Notes: generated by a model not told the origin, from the letters alone. A DNA stretch of 64,000 bases from Microstegium vimineum (GCA_022036555.1 CM039133.1:45708718-45772717), one strand, 5' to 3'; counted from the stretch's first letter, positions 1-11,844 are shown. Made by a program: numbers and translations.

Positions 1-2363
1 CCGTGAGCACGGCTATCATGATAGTTTTTAACTCTGCGCAGAGGTGTACATCTTTACCCACGAGCCGTGATTTACCCTTTCACCCGAGGAGATCAGCCTC
101 TTAACCCACTTCCAAGGAAGGTCGGCAGGGTTCACTATGAAACCTTTCAAGGGTTCGTCTAACAAGCTAGGGCCGCAAGGTTCATGGAAGGGGGGGTGTA
201 GAGCCAACCTGTCTTGGCTATGCCCATAGATTAGGAAACCACACTATACCCGTCTTGGCACGCTCTTATTTGCGCCATAAAGGTAACCACTGAACAAGCT
301 AGAAAAGGTCCCCATACTGAGCTAAAGCCAGAGCCATATAGACCTCGTGGTTGTACTGTATATCCCAACTTTTGCCGACAGTTAAGCTCCTATAATCCAA
401 TGTTGCTAAAAGACGAGTTTTACCATTATTGCATATAGTCATTAATACGTTAAGATCATGTACATCCGGTATGAGCACTAGCAATACTAATCATATGTGG
501 TGGCACAAATTGTAGGTAACAAGGTATCAGGGTATCAAGTACTAGAATCATTCTATGGTGAACAAGGAATCATGCATATGAATTATATTGTATTCATGAA
601 TAGGACAACAAGGAAAATCCCATGTTATACTTGCCTTCTTCAAAGTACTCTTGCTGGTCTTGTTGATCTTGATCGAAGAAAAGCTCAGACTCTTCAACTG
701 GTGGCTCAACGTCTATACCGATCAACAAGCAACACCATTCAATCAACGGACAAACATACACGAAGCAAACAAGACTATCATTAGAACAGTACACCAACAG
801 TAAGAAAATAAAATAAAAAGTTTATAAAACTAATCTACGTATTGCTATGATCACATCGATGTTTCGTGCACGAAAAACAGAGCTAAAACGATGAAGTTAT
901 GATTTAAACAAGTTTTCCTATACAAAGATATTAATTTAAATCTAACCACGAAATTATAAACTTTCAAAATTAACTAACAGTGGTATTAACATAAAGATAA
1001 TTTTATTACAAACCTAACGCAGTTTGAACGGATCAAAACGGATTTAAAATGAGAGAGTTATAGGGTTTTGAATTTGAATGGCAATTATGTAAATATGCAT
1101 TTTTCATTTATTTTGAAATAAAAACAGATTTGATGAAGATTACGTTTTCCAGAGGAGAAAACGTATACACTGAAGGCGCCATTGGATTGCGGGTTGAGAG
1201 GGGGAAAATTCCAGGGACTCTTTAGCAAAAGAGCCGGATCGAAGGGGTATCGGTGGTTGTGGTTCATCCAATCGGGAACGGACGGTCGCGATTAGATGAA
1301 AGAAGGGGAGAAAGGGGATCCTACTAGGAACAAAAGTCGGCACGGTGGCTCGCCATTGATGCCGGCGTGGAGGTCGGCGGCGCAAGGCATTAGGGGCTCT
1401 CGGGCCACCAAACAACGAACCGAGAGGTCCGGGAGGGAGAGGGGAAGATTGCGAACTCACTGCAGGTCTTAGCGCGGACAGAGGAAGGACCAAGGTTACC
1501 GGCGACCTTGTGGGGCGGCTCCATTGTACCTGCGTGTGATGATGAACCGGTGAGGGCGAGCTTCGATGAAAACGAGACTAAGGGAGGGTTCAGAGATTCC
1601 TGTGCCGCACTCCGAAAGGAGATGAGGGCAAGCGGGCGGCCAGGGAGCTCCCAAGGCCAACAGTGGCAGCTACAAGCGGTCTGGAGCTCTGCTAGCTAAA
1701 CCTAGTAGCGATTGGCGGCTGGCAGATGAGAAAATGGAGGCGGTGGGATAGGCAAGGTGCTAAGGAGACGTATCCCGCGCGGATTAAGGAAGGAAATCCC
1801 AGGGAAAACGGGATTGGAGGCGGATTCAGAGGGAGGAGTTCATGCCCTGCTCTGTTATGACTCGGCAGGAGACATGGGAGGAGGAGGCCGCTGACAAGCA
1901 GGGCCGGATGGTCAGCGTCACAGGGAGAAGAGGGAAGGAGGGGGAGTCCCTGCGCACACGCGCTGGGCCACGGGTTGGGCCTTGCGGCCGGGAGTAGGCC
2001 AAGTGTGGAAGGAGGCGCTGGGCCGAGTAAAGAGAAGGTAGGGGAGGCCCGCGGGAGAAAGGAAAAGGCCTCGGGCCAGAAGGAGAAAATGAATAAGAGA
2101 GGGAGAAGAAAGGCTTTTGCAATTTCCAGTAACTGATTTCAAAAGCCATTTTCAACTACATTTTCGAAAACAGTTTTGAATAGGTTTTCAAAAACACTCA
2201 ATACAAAATCAAATATGCCCCAGCATGAATGCTCAATCATGTTTCTTCATGATAATTTTATTTTCTCCAAATCATTTTTTAACTAGATTAAATGCATAAC
2301 AAAAGAAGCATAAATAGATCAATTTAATGTTTTTCAAAACAATGCAAATTTTGGAGTGTTACA
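1..2363 (-). mobile_element. Ty1/copia 3' LTR, cut by window edge
   Basis: Read on the minus strand, this LTR opens with TGTAACACTCC at 2363 and runs off the window at base 1. Directly before that start, in minus-strand order, lies a purine run (about 2364-2385), and before that the end of a copia RNase H. This order identifies it as the 3' LTR of a minus-strand copia element. Bases 1-480 are the reverse complement of about 42230-42705 inside the complete solo LTR at 39838-43227, so the missing end should be about 520 bp. The weak ORFs inside it on both strands are not supported as genes. The family assignment rests on synteny with the RNase H, not on a search. Confidence 0.75.
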
Positions 2364-2788
2364 TTACTTCTCCCCCTTTGTCATCTATTATCATAAAAGA
2401 TGTGCTCAAAAGGATTGATTATTGAGGAGAAGCTTAGTTGTGGTTCAATCTAGATTTCTTGCCCCAAGGTATTTAACTCGGTTTAAACCATGGACAAACT
2501 TGTTCACACATCCTTGAATGGTTATCTTGCCCATGTTGAGCTAAACATTTGAAGTTCACATTCTAGATCAAACACTAGGATTGCAAGCCCATAAATATGT
2601 CATATGCTACCACTAGATCATATCAAGCATAGAAGCAATAGTGGTACCATATAAGCATCAAATCATTTGTTTTTCATGAATGAACCTAATGAGTTTATGT
2701 CTAGATGCACTAACAAGTCCTAATAGAGGATGAATGACATGTCAATCAACTTTTACCTTGCTTTGCTCAAAGGAGAGGCATGTCATAA
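2364..2788 (-). other. copia 3' untranslated segment and polypurine tract
   Basis: This non-coding stretch lies between the copia RNase H stop and the 3' LTR. On the minus strand it ends in the purine-rich run AAAGGGGGAGAAG just before the LTR, the expected place for the plus-strand primer. No ORF of note is present. Confidence 0.6.
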
Positions 2789-2962
2789 TCAACACATGTT
2801 TGAGAAATCAAGAATGTTCAATTCATTCCTTAGCTTGCAAAATCTCTTCTCATCTAATGGCTTAGTGAATATATCGACAAATTGATCATCGGTGCCAACA
2901 CTTGTAATTGTGATATCACCCTTGAGTTGATGATCCCTTATGAAGTGGTACAAACGGTGACA
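2789..2962 (-). pseudogene. Ty1/copia RNase H C-terminal fragment
   Basis: The minus-strand translation ends with DIFTKPLDEKRF followed by a short C-terminal tail and a TGA at 2789-2791. That motif is characteristic of the end of copia polyproteins of the SIRE/Maximus type. Only about 55 residues remain. The reading frame is cut near 2962, where gypsy sequence in the opposite orientation begins. The rest of the polyprotein is not adjacent and was not found in the window. Confidence 0.75.
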
Positions 2963-3975
2963 TGTTCGCACGGAGCCCCTTGGACGTACCTGGAGTACCG
3001 AGGGATGTAGCCGAGCATGCCCTGGCAATCCTACCCGGTTCCCGGCTGGTGAAGCAGCGCCTACGCCGTTTCGACGAGGAGAAGCGGCGAGCCATCGGCG
3101 AGGAGCTCCACAAGCTTTTGGCAGCCGGATTCATCAAAGAGGTATTCCATCCCGAATGGTTATCAAATCCTGTGCTAGTTAATAAGAAAGATGGAAAGTG
3201 GAGAATTTGTGTAGATTACACCAGCCTGAACAAGGCATGCGAAAAAGATCCATTTCCCCTACCACGCATAGATCAGATCGTCGATTCCACCTCAGGTTGC
3301 GAAACGCTTTCCTTCCTTGATGCGTACTCCGGTTACCATCAAATCCAGATGAAGGAGTACGATTAGCTCACGACATCCTTCATCACACCGTTTGGCTCTT
3401 TCTGTTACGTCACTATGTCGTTCGGCCTCAGAAACGCGGGAGCCACGTACCAGCGGTGCATGCGCTCAGTTTTTGGGGACCTCATCAGGAGGACTATTCA
3501 AGCATACATAGAAGATATCGTGGTGAAGTCCAAACGGGCGGAAACCGTGGTCACTGACCTCGAGACGGCGTTCGAAGCTTTGAAATGCAAACGCGTTAAA
3601 CTCAATCCTAAGAAATGTGTGTTTGGGGTGCCGCACGGCATGCTCCTAGGTTTCATTGTCTCTGAGCGCGGCATCGAGGCCAACCCTAATAAAATATCCA
3701 CCGTCGCCAACATGGGGTCGATTTGCAATATGAAGGGGGTGCAACGCATCATGGGGTGCCTCGCATCCCTGAGTCGTTTCATCTCACGCCTCGGCGAACG
3801 AGGCCTCCCCCTTTACCGGCTTCTTAAGAAGATAGAACATATTTCACCTGGACTCCCGAGGCACAGGAAGCCCTCGACAAGCTCAAAGCGATCCTCACGA
3901 GCGCGCCTATACTCGTCCCACCGACATAACGCAAAGCCCTCCTCCTGTACATCGCTGCCACCACTCAGGTGGTAA
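2962..3975 (+). pseudogene. gypsy reverse transcriptase remnant
   Basis: Two in-frame segments (2962-3366 and 3367-3975) are separated by a TAG at 3364-3366. Visible RT signatures include VNKKDGKWRICVDY, LDAYSGYHQI and the MSFGLRNAGATYQ block. The catalytic YVDD box reads YIED (about 3505-3516), so the second aspartate position has changed. The frame is lost again near 3840-3975. The copy is inactive. The thumb-like segment NPKKCVFGV follows the active-site region as expected. Confidence 0.85.
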
Positions 3976-4744
3976 GCGTCGTCATCGTCGTTGAAAGGGA
4001 GGAAGAGGGACACACAATAAAAGTCCAACATCCGGTATACCTCGTCAGCGAGGTATTGTCCGAGACGAAGATCAAGTACCCCCAGATTCAGAAGCTCCTT
4101 TACGTGGTCCTCATCGCGCGAAGAAAGTTGGCCCACTATTTCGACAGCCACCACGTCGCTGTTGTATCATCCTACTCTCTCAGGGAGGTGATACAGAGCT
4201 GCGAGTCGTGAAGTGGGGGCTCGAACTCATGGGGAAATCCATCTCCTACATGCCGCGAATAGCCATGAAGTCCTAGGTGCTCGCGGATTTCGTCGCCGAA
4301 TGGACCGAGGTCCAGATGCCTCCGACGTCGGAAAACCTGGAGTGCTGGGTCATGTACTTCGACGAGTCACTGATGAAGACTGGTGCTGGCGCCGGCCTGG
4401 TTTTTGTCTCCCCGCTCGGAGTCCGGCTGAAGTACATGATCCGAATACTTTTCCCAGCATCCAACAATGTCGCGGAGTACGAGGCCCTAGTTAACGGGCT
4501 ACAGATAGCCACGGAACTAGGCATCAAAAGACTCGATGCGCGGGGTGACTCTCAACTCGTAGTCGAACAGGTCATGAAAGAGTCAAGCTACCACGACCCC
4601 AAGATGGCGGCGTATTGCCAGGCGGTCCGACGTTTGGAGGATAAGTTTGATGGCCTGGAACTAAATCACGTCACAAGAAAGTACAATGAGGCAGCAAACG
4701 AGCTCGTGAAGCTAGCTTCTGGCCGGGAGGCAGTTCCACCCTGA
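3969..4744 (+). pseudogene. gypsy RNase H remnant
   Basis: The segment 3969-4211 carries the connection region with YPQIQKLLYVVLIARRKLAHYF. The segment 4277-4744 carries an RNase H fold with YFDESL, ASNNVAEYEALVNGL and ARGDSQLVVEQV, where acidic residues of the RNase H active site are expected. The two parts are in different frames, and the second ends at a stop at 4742-4744. Families of this lineage have RNase H directly between RT and integrase, as here. Confidence 0.8.
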
Positions 4745-6111
4745 GTGTTCGCCAGCGACTTGCATAAGCCCTCCATCAACTGGCACGCGGAGTCCGAGGC
4801 CAAGGCCCCACAGACGCCTGTGGCGGAGGTCATGGACGTCGAAGAAATATAAAGCGGCGCGAACGACGTGCCGTCCGATAACGACGATCCCCTCCCTGAC
4901 TGGAGGGTGCCCATCCTGGACTGGTTGGTTCGGGAGCACCTCCCAATTGAAAAAATGAGGCACGCCGCATCGCGCGACGCACGAAGTCCTTCATCATCAT
5001 CAACCGAGAGCTCTATAGACGCAGCCCTACGGGGGTCCTGCAACGTTGCATCCCCACCGAACAGGGTCTAAGCCTGTTAGAAGAAATACACGCGGGGGAC
5101 TGCGGGCACCATGCAGCCCCTCGCACGATCGTCGGAAAGGCTTTCCGTCAAGGTTTCTACTGGCCAACGGCCGTGGCCAATGCCACAGAGGTGGTGCACG
5201 CCTGTGAAGGATGCCAGTTCTACGCCAAGAGAACCCACTTGCCTGCGCAGGCACTCTAGACCATCCCCCTCACATGGCCATTCGCGGTCTGGGGCCTGGA
5301 CTTAGTGGGACCCCTGCGCAAGGCGCCCGGGGGCTTCGACCACCTACTCGTCGCCATCGACAAGTTTTCAAAGTGAATCGAGGCACGCCCCATCACCCAG
5401 ATCAAATCATAGCAGATAGTCCTATTCTTCACGGACATAATCCATCGGTTCGGAGTACCCAACACGATCATCACTGATAACGGAACCCAGTTCACCGCGA
5501 AAAGGTTCCTGGACTTCTGCGATAGGAATCACATCCGTGTAGACTGGGCGGCCGTCGCGCACCCCCAAACAAATGGGCAGGTCGAACGCACTAACGGGAT
5601 GATGATCTTGCACGGGCTAAAGCCGAGGATTTTTTATCGGCTCAAAAAGTTCGGAGGCCGTTGGGTCGTGGAACTCCTAGTCATCCTCTGGAGCCTCAGA
5701 ACAACCCAAAGAAGAGCCACCGACTGTTTCCCTTTCTTTATGCTCTACGGAGCAGAGGCTGTGCTCCCAACCGACCTGGAGTACGACTCGCCGCGGGTAA
5801 AGGCCTACGACGAGGATGGCAACCAAGAAAACATGGAGGACGTCGTGGACCAACAAGACGAGGCGAGAGACATCGCCCTCCTACACTCGGCGAAGTACCA
5901 GCAGGCCCTTAGGAGGTACCATGATCGTCGTGTCCGAAAGCGCGAGCTCAGTGTCGGCGATCTGGTGCTCTGGCTCAAGCAGAGTAACAAGGATAAGCAC
6001 AAGCTCACGCCACCATGGGAAGGACCATATGTCGTAGCAGAAGTCCTCTATCCCGGAAGCTGCAAGATCGCCACCGTAGGGCTAGACAATCACGTCTTCT
6101 CCAACGCCTAG
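4745..6111 (+). pseudogene. gypsy integrase remnant
   Basis: Zinc-binding HHCC-like sequence (HAGDCGHH, CEGCQFYAK) lies at about 5090-5235. The D,D(35)E core is recognisable as GLDLVGP near 5294, TDNGTQF near 5475 and GQVERTNG near 5580. The C-terminal part, an intact frame from 5599 to 6111, includes FFMLYGAEAVLPTD and GDLVLWLKQ. In-frame stops near 5258, 5374 and 5411 inactivate it. The spacing of the catalytic residues is otherwise normal. Confidence 0.82.
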
Positions 6112-9100
6112 AACATCGAAAAGCTATGTCCCTTCTACCCTTAAATACCTCCCCTCGAATCCCACACATACGCATACATCTTTCTGACAAAGGATCTAAT
6201 ATGTGCGACGCGAGTAGCGAGCAACCCGACCGCCGAGCAAGATGCGCCCCCAGCCTAGGCCAGGGCACATCTCGCTCGGGGGCTAGGAAGGGGGATACCC
6301 CCTATTTTTTCCCGAAAAAATCTTGCTTCGCTCAGATCTCCTCCCAGGAAGTAGTCGTCTCCACCATCGTTCCCGCGCAAGACTTTCGCCCTGTACGCAA
6401 AAAATCTTTTTTGTGTTCGCAGGGACATCAGAAACTGCACGATCGGCGGAAATTACCCAGGACCCATCATGCCTCGTGCACAAGGCTGACCCCAAGCTAC
6501 CCCAACCAAGGCACTCATCCTCGGACCCGTTCGAGCTCGGCTAACGTACGTAGGGGTCGGAGGGACGCCCACGCACCACAACCAACGGGGATGGCCTATG
6601 GGCCCAGGTAAGACACCGGGATAAGGGCTATAGATGCCCCAACGGGCCACTATGGTCTAGAGATACGGAGGCCGACCCAGCGGGGTTCGAAACGGCCGAC
6701 TCAGGACGACAGAGCGAGGGGCGAATAGGAAATGGACACACTAGCGATCATCAGCCCGGCAATCGGATGCTAAGGTCATTTCTAGATTTCGTATTTGAGT
6801 CCATCTCGAATGATTGGTTCATGGTATTCCCCCGGAGGAAGACACCGAGCCCCCGGGACCCGTCGAACACACCCGAGTACTAGATGAAACAGATTTGGGG
6901 TGAGCCATGACATGGGCCACTAGTCGGAACCCTATCGAATGGGAACCAACACCCCACTCAGATTTGCCCGATATCAGCTCGACGAGCATCCCTGGTTCGT
7001 CCGCCTTGAGGATAGCATGGTTCGGCTCACATTCTCCCTTCTCACGAAGAGATGCGCGGGCAACGTACAAAAAGACGATACAGATCCGAGATGATTTCTT
7101 TACTTCGAGTAAAGAGTCGGGGGCTGACATTGCACCTCGCCCCGGTTCTTGCAACCGGATAAGGAAAAGGTACACGCATAAACCTCGCACGACGAAGGGA
7201 CATATACAGGTAATATAGAGAAAATACATCATATTTCATGTGCTAACATTCGCAGAGATTACATCCCATTCTAGGACCCTAGGGACCAGGCCTAACCCGG
7301 CAGACGCTGCGCACGGGCTACAACAAAACAATGGACTGAAGGGAAATCCCAACCGATAGGCAAAAGGAAAGAAAAACAGGGCAGGCACTTTGTGCCCTGT
7401 ACAAGCAAGCGACGTTGCTCTGGGGACTGCCTACCGTGCAAATCTCCAACGAGCCAACTGCCGCTGTTTCGTCTCCAGGGACGAAACAATGGCACCACCA
7501 CCGCCAAGACCTGCGCGGTCGACTACGTTGCCCGGTCGGAGGCACCCCGCTGGCTTTGGGAGGACCTGCACCAGCACCAGTGGGAGTTCAAGACCACCAC
7601 TGCCTGGCCCGACCAGGAATGCCGCAACTGTGGAAGCACAGATGATGCATGATCAAGGCGATCCCGCGCGGGTGATGCCTGCCTGATCTCCGGGACCACG
7701 GGGGGCGGTGACATCATGATCTCCCCCCTAGGGATGAAAACGGATCGGATCGCAGCGGATAATGGCTTCCCCATATCCTAATCCTATTTTTTTATCGGAT
7801 TCGGAGCGGATCGGATATTATGCGGTTTCGGATGTGGATACGGATTTTTTAGGATGTCGGAAATGGTACGGATTCGGACTGGTGTCGGAGCAGAAGCGGA
7901 CTTTTCTAAGTCGGATAATATATGCTTTTGTGTTGTTTTTTATTTGAAGGAATAATTTGTTAACCAAAGTCTTAATTCTTAAAGCGGCAATACAACACGA
8001 AATAATCACCATCAAATATCAATCCACCACTTCGATTTTAGAGTTCACAAAATATTTTCAGAAATTAGTCTACAAATATCATTCACGAATACAACTAAAT
8101 AATTGATACACACATGAAAATAGGAAATCACTAGGATTGCCCTTCCCTGTCTTGTGAAAATATACTTAAATTAGCGTATATTAGCATATATAGTTGACTA
8201 GCTCTCATGGGCTATATGGGTTGGGCTGATTTCTAATCTTGCCGCTCAGGCTTCTTAAAAAAACCGGATATCCTATTATAAGTGTCGGATAATCCGTGTT
8301 AAATTATCGGATAATCCATATCCGTCGGATTTCGCCGATCCCATATCCTACACCACATCCGCATAAAATCGGATGCGGATTATCCATATCCGCACGGATA
8401 TTGAAAACACTTCTCCATATCCTTAAAAGTCGGATTCAGAGCGGATCGGAGCGGAGGATTATCCATACCACTTTCACCCCTAATCCCCCGAAGAGACCGG
8501 ACACGCCGGCCTGCAGGCCCACCGTCTCCCATCAATGGCATCGCCATCAGCAGGGCCAAGGAATGTCTAGCCTAAAAGACCACATGGGCGAACCGTGCAG
8601 TCTTTCCAGTAGACGCGTCCTTGGCCCCCTGCGAAGGGAGACGATGAGGAGGCGCCGCCATCCCCAGGGATGAGATGACGGGGAAGAGCTGCGCACGACA
8701 GGACATCCCCTAGTCTCTCCCATCCAACAAAGCGAAACGATGGCCCCTCTCACGCAGAAATTCCCCTAATCTCGGTTTGCTCTCAAGAAGTTGCTCCCCA
8801 GGGTGGTTCAAGGGCATTGCCGATCAGGTATCGGAGGAAGAAGGAGGAGTGAGCCATGCTATGAGATTGTTGAGTCTTCTCGCAGACGACTACCCCTATT
8901 TATAGCCCGTGAGGGCGCACACGCGGCAACCGGCCCGTGAAGCCACAACACTCGCCCCCCGATGGAATCACATTGTGCACCAATACCTATTCCAGAGAGG
9001 GTGCGACGGGGATATAAATGGCCAGGCAGACAATAGGTTCAGGGCGCGCCGTTCGAAGTTTTGACCACGAGCAGGCAGTGCCTCTGCATCGCCTCTCAAA

Positions 9101-9543
9101 TGTGAAAACACGGCACGCCCACTCTGGGCCACGGGGGGCGCAGTCAGGCCCTGATGACGACCATACGACATCGACCGGTCAGGCAGGCGCTCTGACCGGA
9201 AGTCGGCACTGCGCAGTCCTGATTTGTCACTTCGAAACACGTCAGCCCAAGTTCAACAGTACACCTCGTGATAGGGTTGGCGTGCAAGCTAGGCTCTAGC
9301 GTTGCGTGTATGGGGCTGGACTCGCTTTTCTCCTGCCTCATAAGGAGAGCGAAGAACCAAGCACTGTAGGCTCGACCAAATAAACCCTTAGGAGGAAAAA
9401 TCATCCTCCTAAGGCCTTGGGGGCTACACCCGGCGGGTGCGCTCGGGCGCACCCACCAGAATCGAAGAACTTAACCACCACCATGAGCGCTCTCAAAAGC
9501 CTCCGGTGTAGTCCAATCACTACACCATAGGCTCAGGGGCTGC
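6112..9543 (+). other. long non-coding tail of the gypsy element
   Basis: About 3.4 kb separates the integrase stop from the 3' LTR, 754 bp of it a nested hAT insertion. Long 3' regions of this kind are known for Tat-lineage elements, some of which carry extra ORFs there. I see only short unrecognised ORFs on either strand and call none. The tail ends with a purine-rich primer-like run (GGCTCAGGGGCTGC) just before the LTR. Confidence 0.6.
7729..8482 (+). mobile_element. non-autonomous hAT-like element
   Basis: The left end reads TAGGGATGAAAACGG and the right end is the complement of TAGGGGTGAAAGTGG, a hAT-type inverted terminus. Both subterminal regions are dense in CGGAT and ATCCG repeats in opposite orientation, typical of hAT transposase-binding regions. 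Flanking 8-mers CTCCCCCC and ATCCCCCG agree at six of eight positions, consistent with an aged 8-bp target duplication. At 754 bp with no transposase ORF it is non-autonomous. Strand is arbitrary. Confidence 0.7.
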
Positions 9544-10707
9544 TGTCGAATACCTGCGAATAGGGTACCCTAACACCGCACTTCGCGAAGACAAAATCAC
9601 CCTACAATCCTACCCCAGACTCAGAAGGATCTCCGCCCCGTCCGACCGGGAGTGACGTCATCACCCTCGGGGCTCTCCACCCCATCCGACCAAGGCAACA
9701 TCGTCCCCCTCGGAGGCACTCCGCCTCGTCCGTGCTAGGGTGACGTCATCCGAGACGACACTTTCCCTCGGGGGCACTCCGCCTCGTCCGAGCTAGGATG
9801 ACGACACTTACCACAACATCCCCCTCGGAGGCTCTCCGCCTCGTCCGAGCGAGGGCGACGTCTTTTTACGATGTTACCCTCTCTCAAAGGTTTTGTCGCC
9901 ACGACCGACCCAGGATGCCATGGCCTATAGTCAAAAGGTCCACAGTACCGCCCGTCCTTAGGGATGGGGCTTCTGGGCATGACCCGCCATGCCTACCCCT
10001 ATTGAGTCCCTAAGGTACAAGCTCCTGTGCTGCCTAACCACCGATTGACGCTCGCCATGCCTGCGCCAAGCATGTGTCGAACGCTTGAACAGGAATTAGG
10101 GTGTATTCATCCATGTGTCACAGAACGCGGGGGTGCCTGGCCCTGTGATACCAACCCCCGCCCATGCCCTAGTCAAGGAACAGGTACGTCCCCGATCTCG
10201 AAATGCATGGCTACAGCTTCAACAAGGGCGAACAGGACCCCGGCGGCGTGTCTATAGGTGCAGTCTTCCACGGGAAGTAAGGCGGAAAAAGGCCCAAGAT
10301 ACTCCCAAGTCAGCAGCCCATGTCGGGCCCACGCTCTCTCTCTCTCTATATATATATACATACTGTACTCTACCATCTCTCCTTAAGTATAAAGGGATAG
10401 AATGGACCCCCAATCTCTCTCTGGGAACACTCTTACACACACACCCGCATTCACATGAACTCTCGCCAGAACCAAAACTCCATACGCACGAGACCTGGGA
10501 ACCAGCTTCCCTCTCTCCATTTTCTTGTAGCTCCCCTCTACGATCACCCCCGTGCTTGGTAACACGATCCCGAAACAAACTGGACGTAGGGCGTTCGTTC
10601 CTGAACCAGTATACATCTCCGTGTCCTCCTCGCGCAACCATCTGATCTCAGACACGCTTAGAAATTTACTTGTTGGCTATCTAGACCCGCCATTTTAGAC
10701 ACCGACA
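9544..10707 (+). mobile_element. gypsy 3' LTR
   Basis: This 1164-bp LTR begins TGTCGAATACC after a purine-rich run and ends TTTAGACACCGACA. Near its 3' part it has CT-rich sequence followed by a TATA-like run (about 10346-10361) and another TATAAAG at about 10388. Its last 60 bases resemble the end of the LTR at 62018-63343, including AAATTTACT-GTTGG and the terminal ACACCGACA, so the two elements are related. The 5' LTR is absent, so age cannot be estimated. Confidence 0.8.
9640..9870 (+). repeat. imperfect tandem repeats in LTR U3
   Basis: Four to five diverged copies of a unit built around CCCTCGGAGGCACTCCGCC and TCGTCCGAGCTAGGGTGACG lie head to tail. Two copies contain the palindrome TGACGTCA (9653-9660 and 9741-9748), a classic plant bZIP target. 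Tandem U3 repeats of this kind often act as transcriptional enhancers in LTRs. Here that role is inferred. Confidence 0.6.
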
Positions 10708-10764
10708 ATGATCCAAACAATTGTATGGTCTAAGTTTCATGGCTAAAGTTTAACCTGAAACTTT

Positions 10765-11190
10765 AGAAGTGAGTGAGCATCGATCTAGGCCCCTAATTTA
10801 GTTTTGGTGATTAGTGACAACACAATCATTGTGTCTAACGTATGCTTTGTAGAGGCATTGCAAGTTAGTTAAAAAATGATGATTGATTATTGGGCAACCA
10901 ATGGTTTTCATGCCCCTATGATTTGTTTTCGCTTCGGATCGATTTGAATGGATGAACAACAAGGTTGAGGACAAACTAGTTCAAAATCTGGTTGGGCATT
11001 TGAGAGACACTTAGAGTAGTTTATAACTTTGTTTTTCATATGGCCATACTATAAAAGGGATATGAACGGGTAGCTTAACCTACGTAAGTCTAGTGAGTGG
11101 ATGTGATGCACACTTATTAAATTTAGCACTAGGTAGCTTAATAAGAGAAACTGTTTGGCGTCACTAATATAATGATAATGTTATGCACAC
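10765..11190 (+). mobile_element. Ty1/copia (SIRE-type) LTR fragment
   Basis: The phrase TTTAGTTTTGGTGATTAGTG, then CACACTTATTAAATTTAGCACTAGG with a TATAAAAGGG box between them at about 11051, resembles the leader half of SIRE/Maximus copia LTRs in grasses. No pol sequence adjoins it and its ends are not sharp. It lies about 60 bp after the gypsy LTR. The fragment call is from remembered wording only. Confidence 0.45.
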
Positions 11191-11199
11191 TCATACAAG

Positions 11200-11713
11200 G
11201 GCATGTTTGGTGTCACTCTAGCTCTGTCTTTGCTAGCAACTCCGGCACTGGAGCCAAAGGATCTGCATGGACTAAACTTCAAAGAAAGGAGAAGCGCTAG
11301 CTTCTACACCTTTGGAAGAGGAACCAGAGCCATTTGCATGTATGGAGGCGAAGATGCTTTTCTAGGTTCTGTGGTAGCGGATTGGACACCCGTAGAGGAT
11401 CTACGCTAAATTAATGTGCCCTAATGAGTCAACATGCATGAGTGCTTTTTAGTAAGGCTTGCTCTTTGGAGTGATGTTTGTTTGAATGGTGATGACGTAC
11501 ACATTGTCACACTTCTCTTGTACACATATAATCTGTCAAATCCATAGCTAACAATTGTGTTGCCACACATTAGGTATGCTTTGGAAAAGAAAATGATCAG
11601 TTAATGATAAGTGGGCCAGAAGGTATGGTAAAATGTAATTGTGTCAAACAACTGTTTTAGTTACTGTGGCATGTCTAAATTGCAGCGTGGCAATGTTTGG
11701 CCATGAACAAACC
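11200..11713. mobile_element. possible MITE with GGGCATG termini
   Basis: The left end GGGCATGTTTGG (11201) and the right end, complementary to GGGCATGGTTTG (ending about 11711), form short imperfect inverted termini. Target duplications are not convincing. The 68-codon ORF inside (11203-11409) matches nothing I know and starts within the terminal repeat, so I do not call it a gene. Confidence 0.3.
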
Positions 11714-11742
11714 ATGCCCTTATTAGTTTAATTTTCACTTTA

Positions 11743-11844
11743 GGCCTTGTTTGGATGCGCATGTATCTCTCTCTCGCTCAAACCATATGAATCAACTTCA
11801 ATTTATGTGGTTTGAGCTTGATATATGTACATCTAAACAAGGTC
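11743..11844. mobile_element. short Tourist-like MITE
   Basis: GGCCTTGTTTGGATG at the left and CATCTAAACAAGGTC at the right are near-perfect inverted repeats. TTA lies on both sides (11740-11742 and 11845-11847), the 3-bp duplication made by PIF/Harbinger transposases. At about 100 bp it is non-coding. Confidence 0.65.

Larger units (their letters stand above)
2962..10707 (+). mobile_element. 5'-truncated Ty3/gypsy (Tat-like) retrotransposon
   Basis: The order RT, RNase H, integrase, long non-coding tail, LTR on the plus strand defines a Ty3/gypsy element. The RT wording (VKQRLRRFDEEKRRAIGEE), the long 3' tail after integrase and an LTR ending in ACCGACA resemble the Tat/RIRE2-like lineage of grasses. 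The 5' LTR, gag, protease and the beginning of RT are missing. Stops and frameshifts disrupt pol, so it cannot be autonomous. A non-autonomous hAT element is nested at 7729-8482. Confidence 0.85.

Noticed and set aside
497..784. 95-codon plus-strand ORF near the window start
   Set aside because: It lies entirely inside the copia LTR, in repeat sequence, with no recognisable domain.
6015..6611. 198-codon ORF overlapping the integrase end
   Set aside because: It is out of frame with integrase, of biased Arg/Ser composition, and lies in the non-coding tail of a dead gypsy element.
10115..10645. 176-codon ORF in the gypsy LTR
   Set aside because: It falls within the LTR over low-complexity CT and TA runs and has no domain; LTR ORFs of this kind are common by chance.
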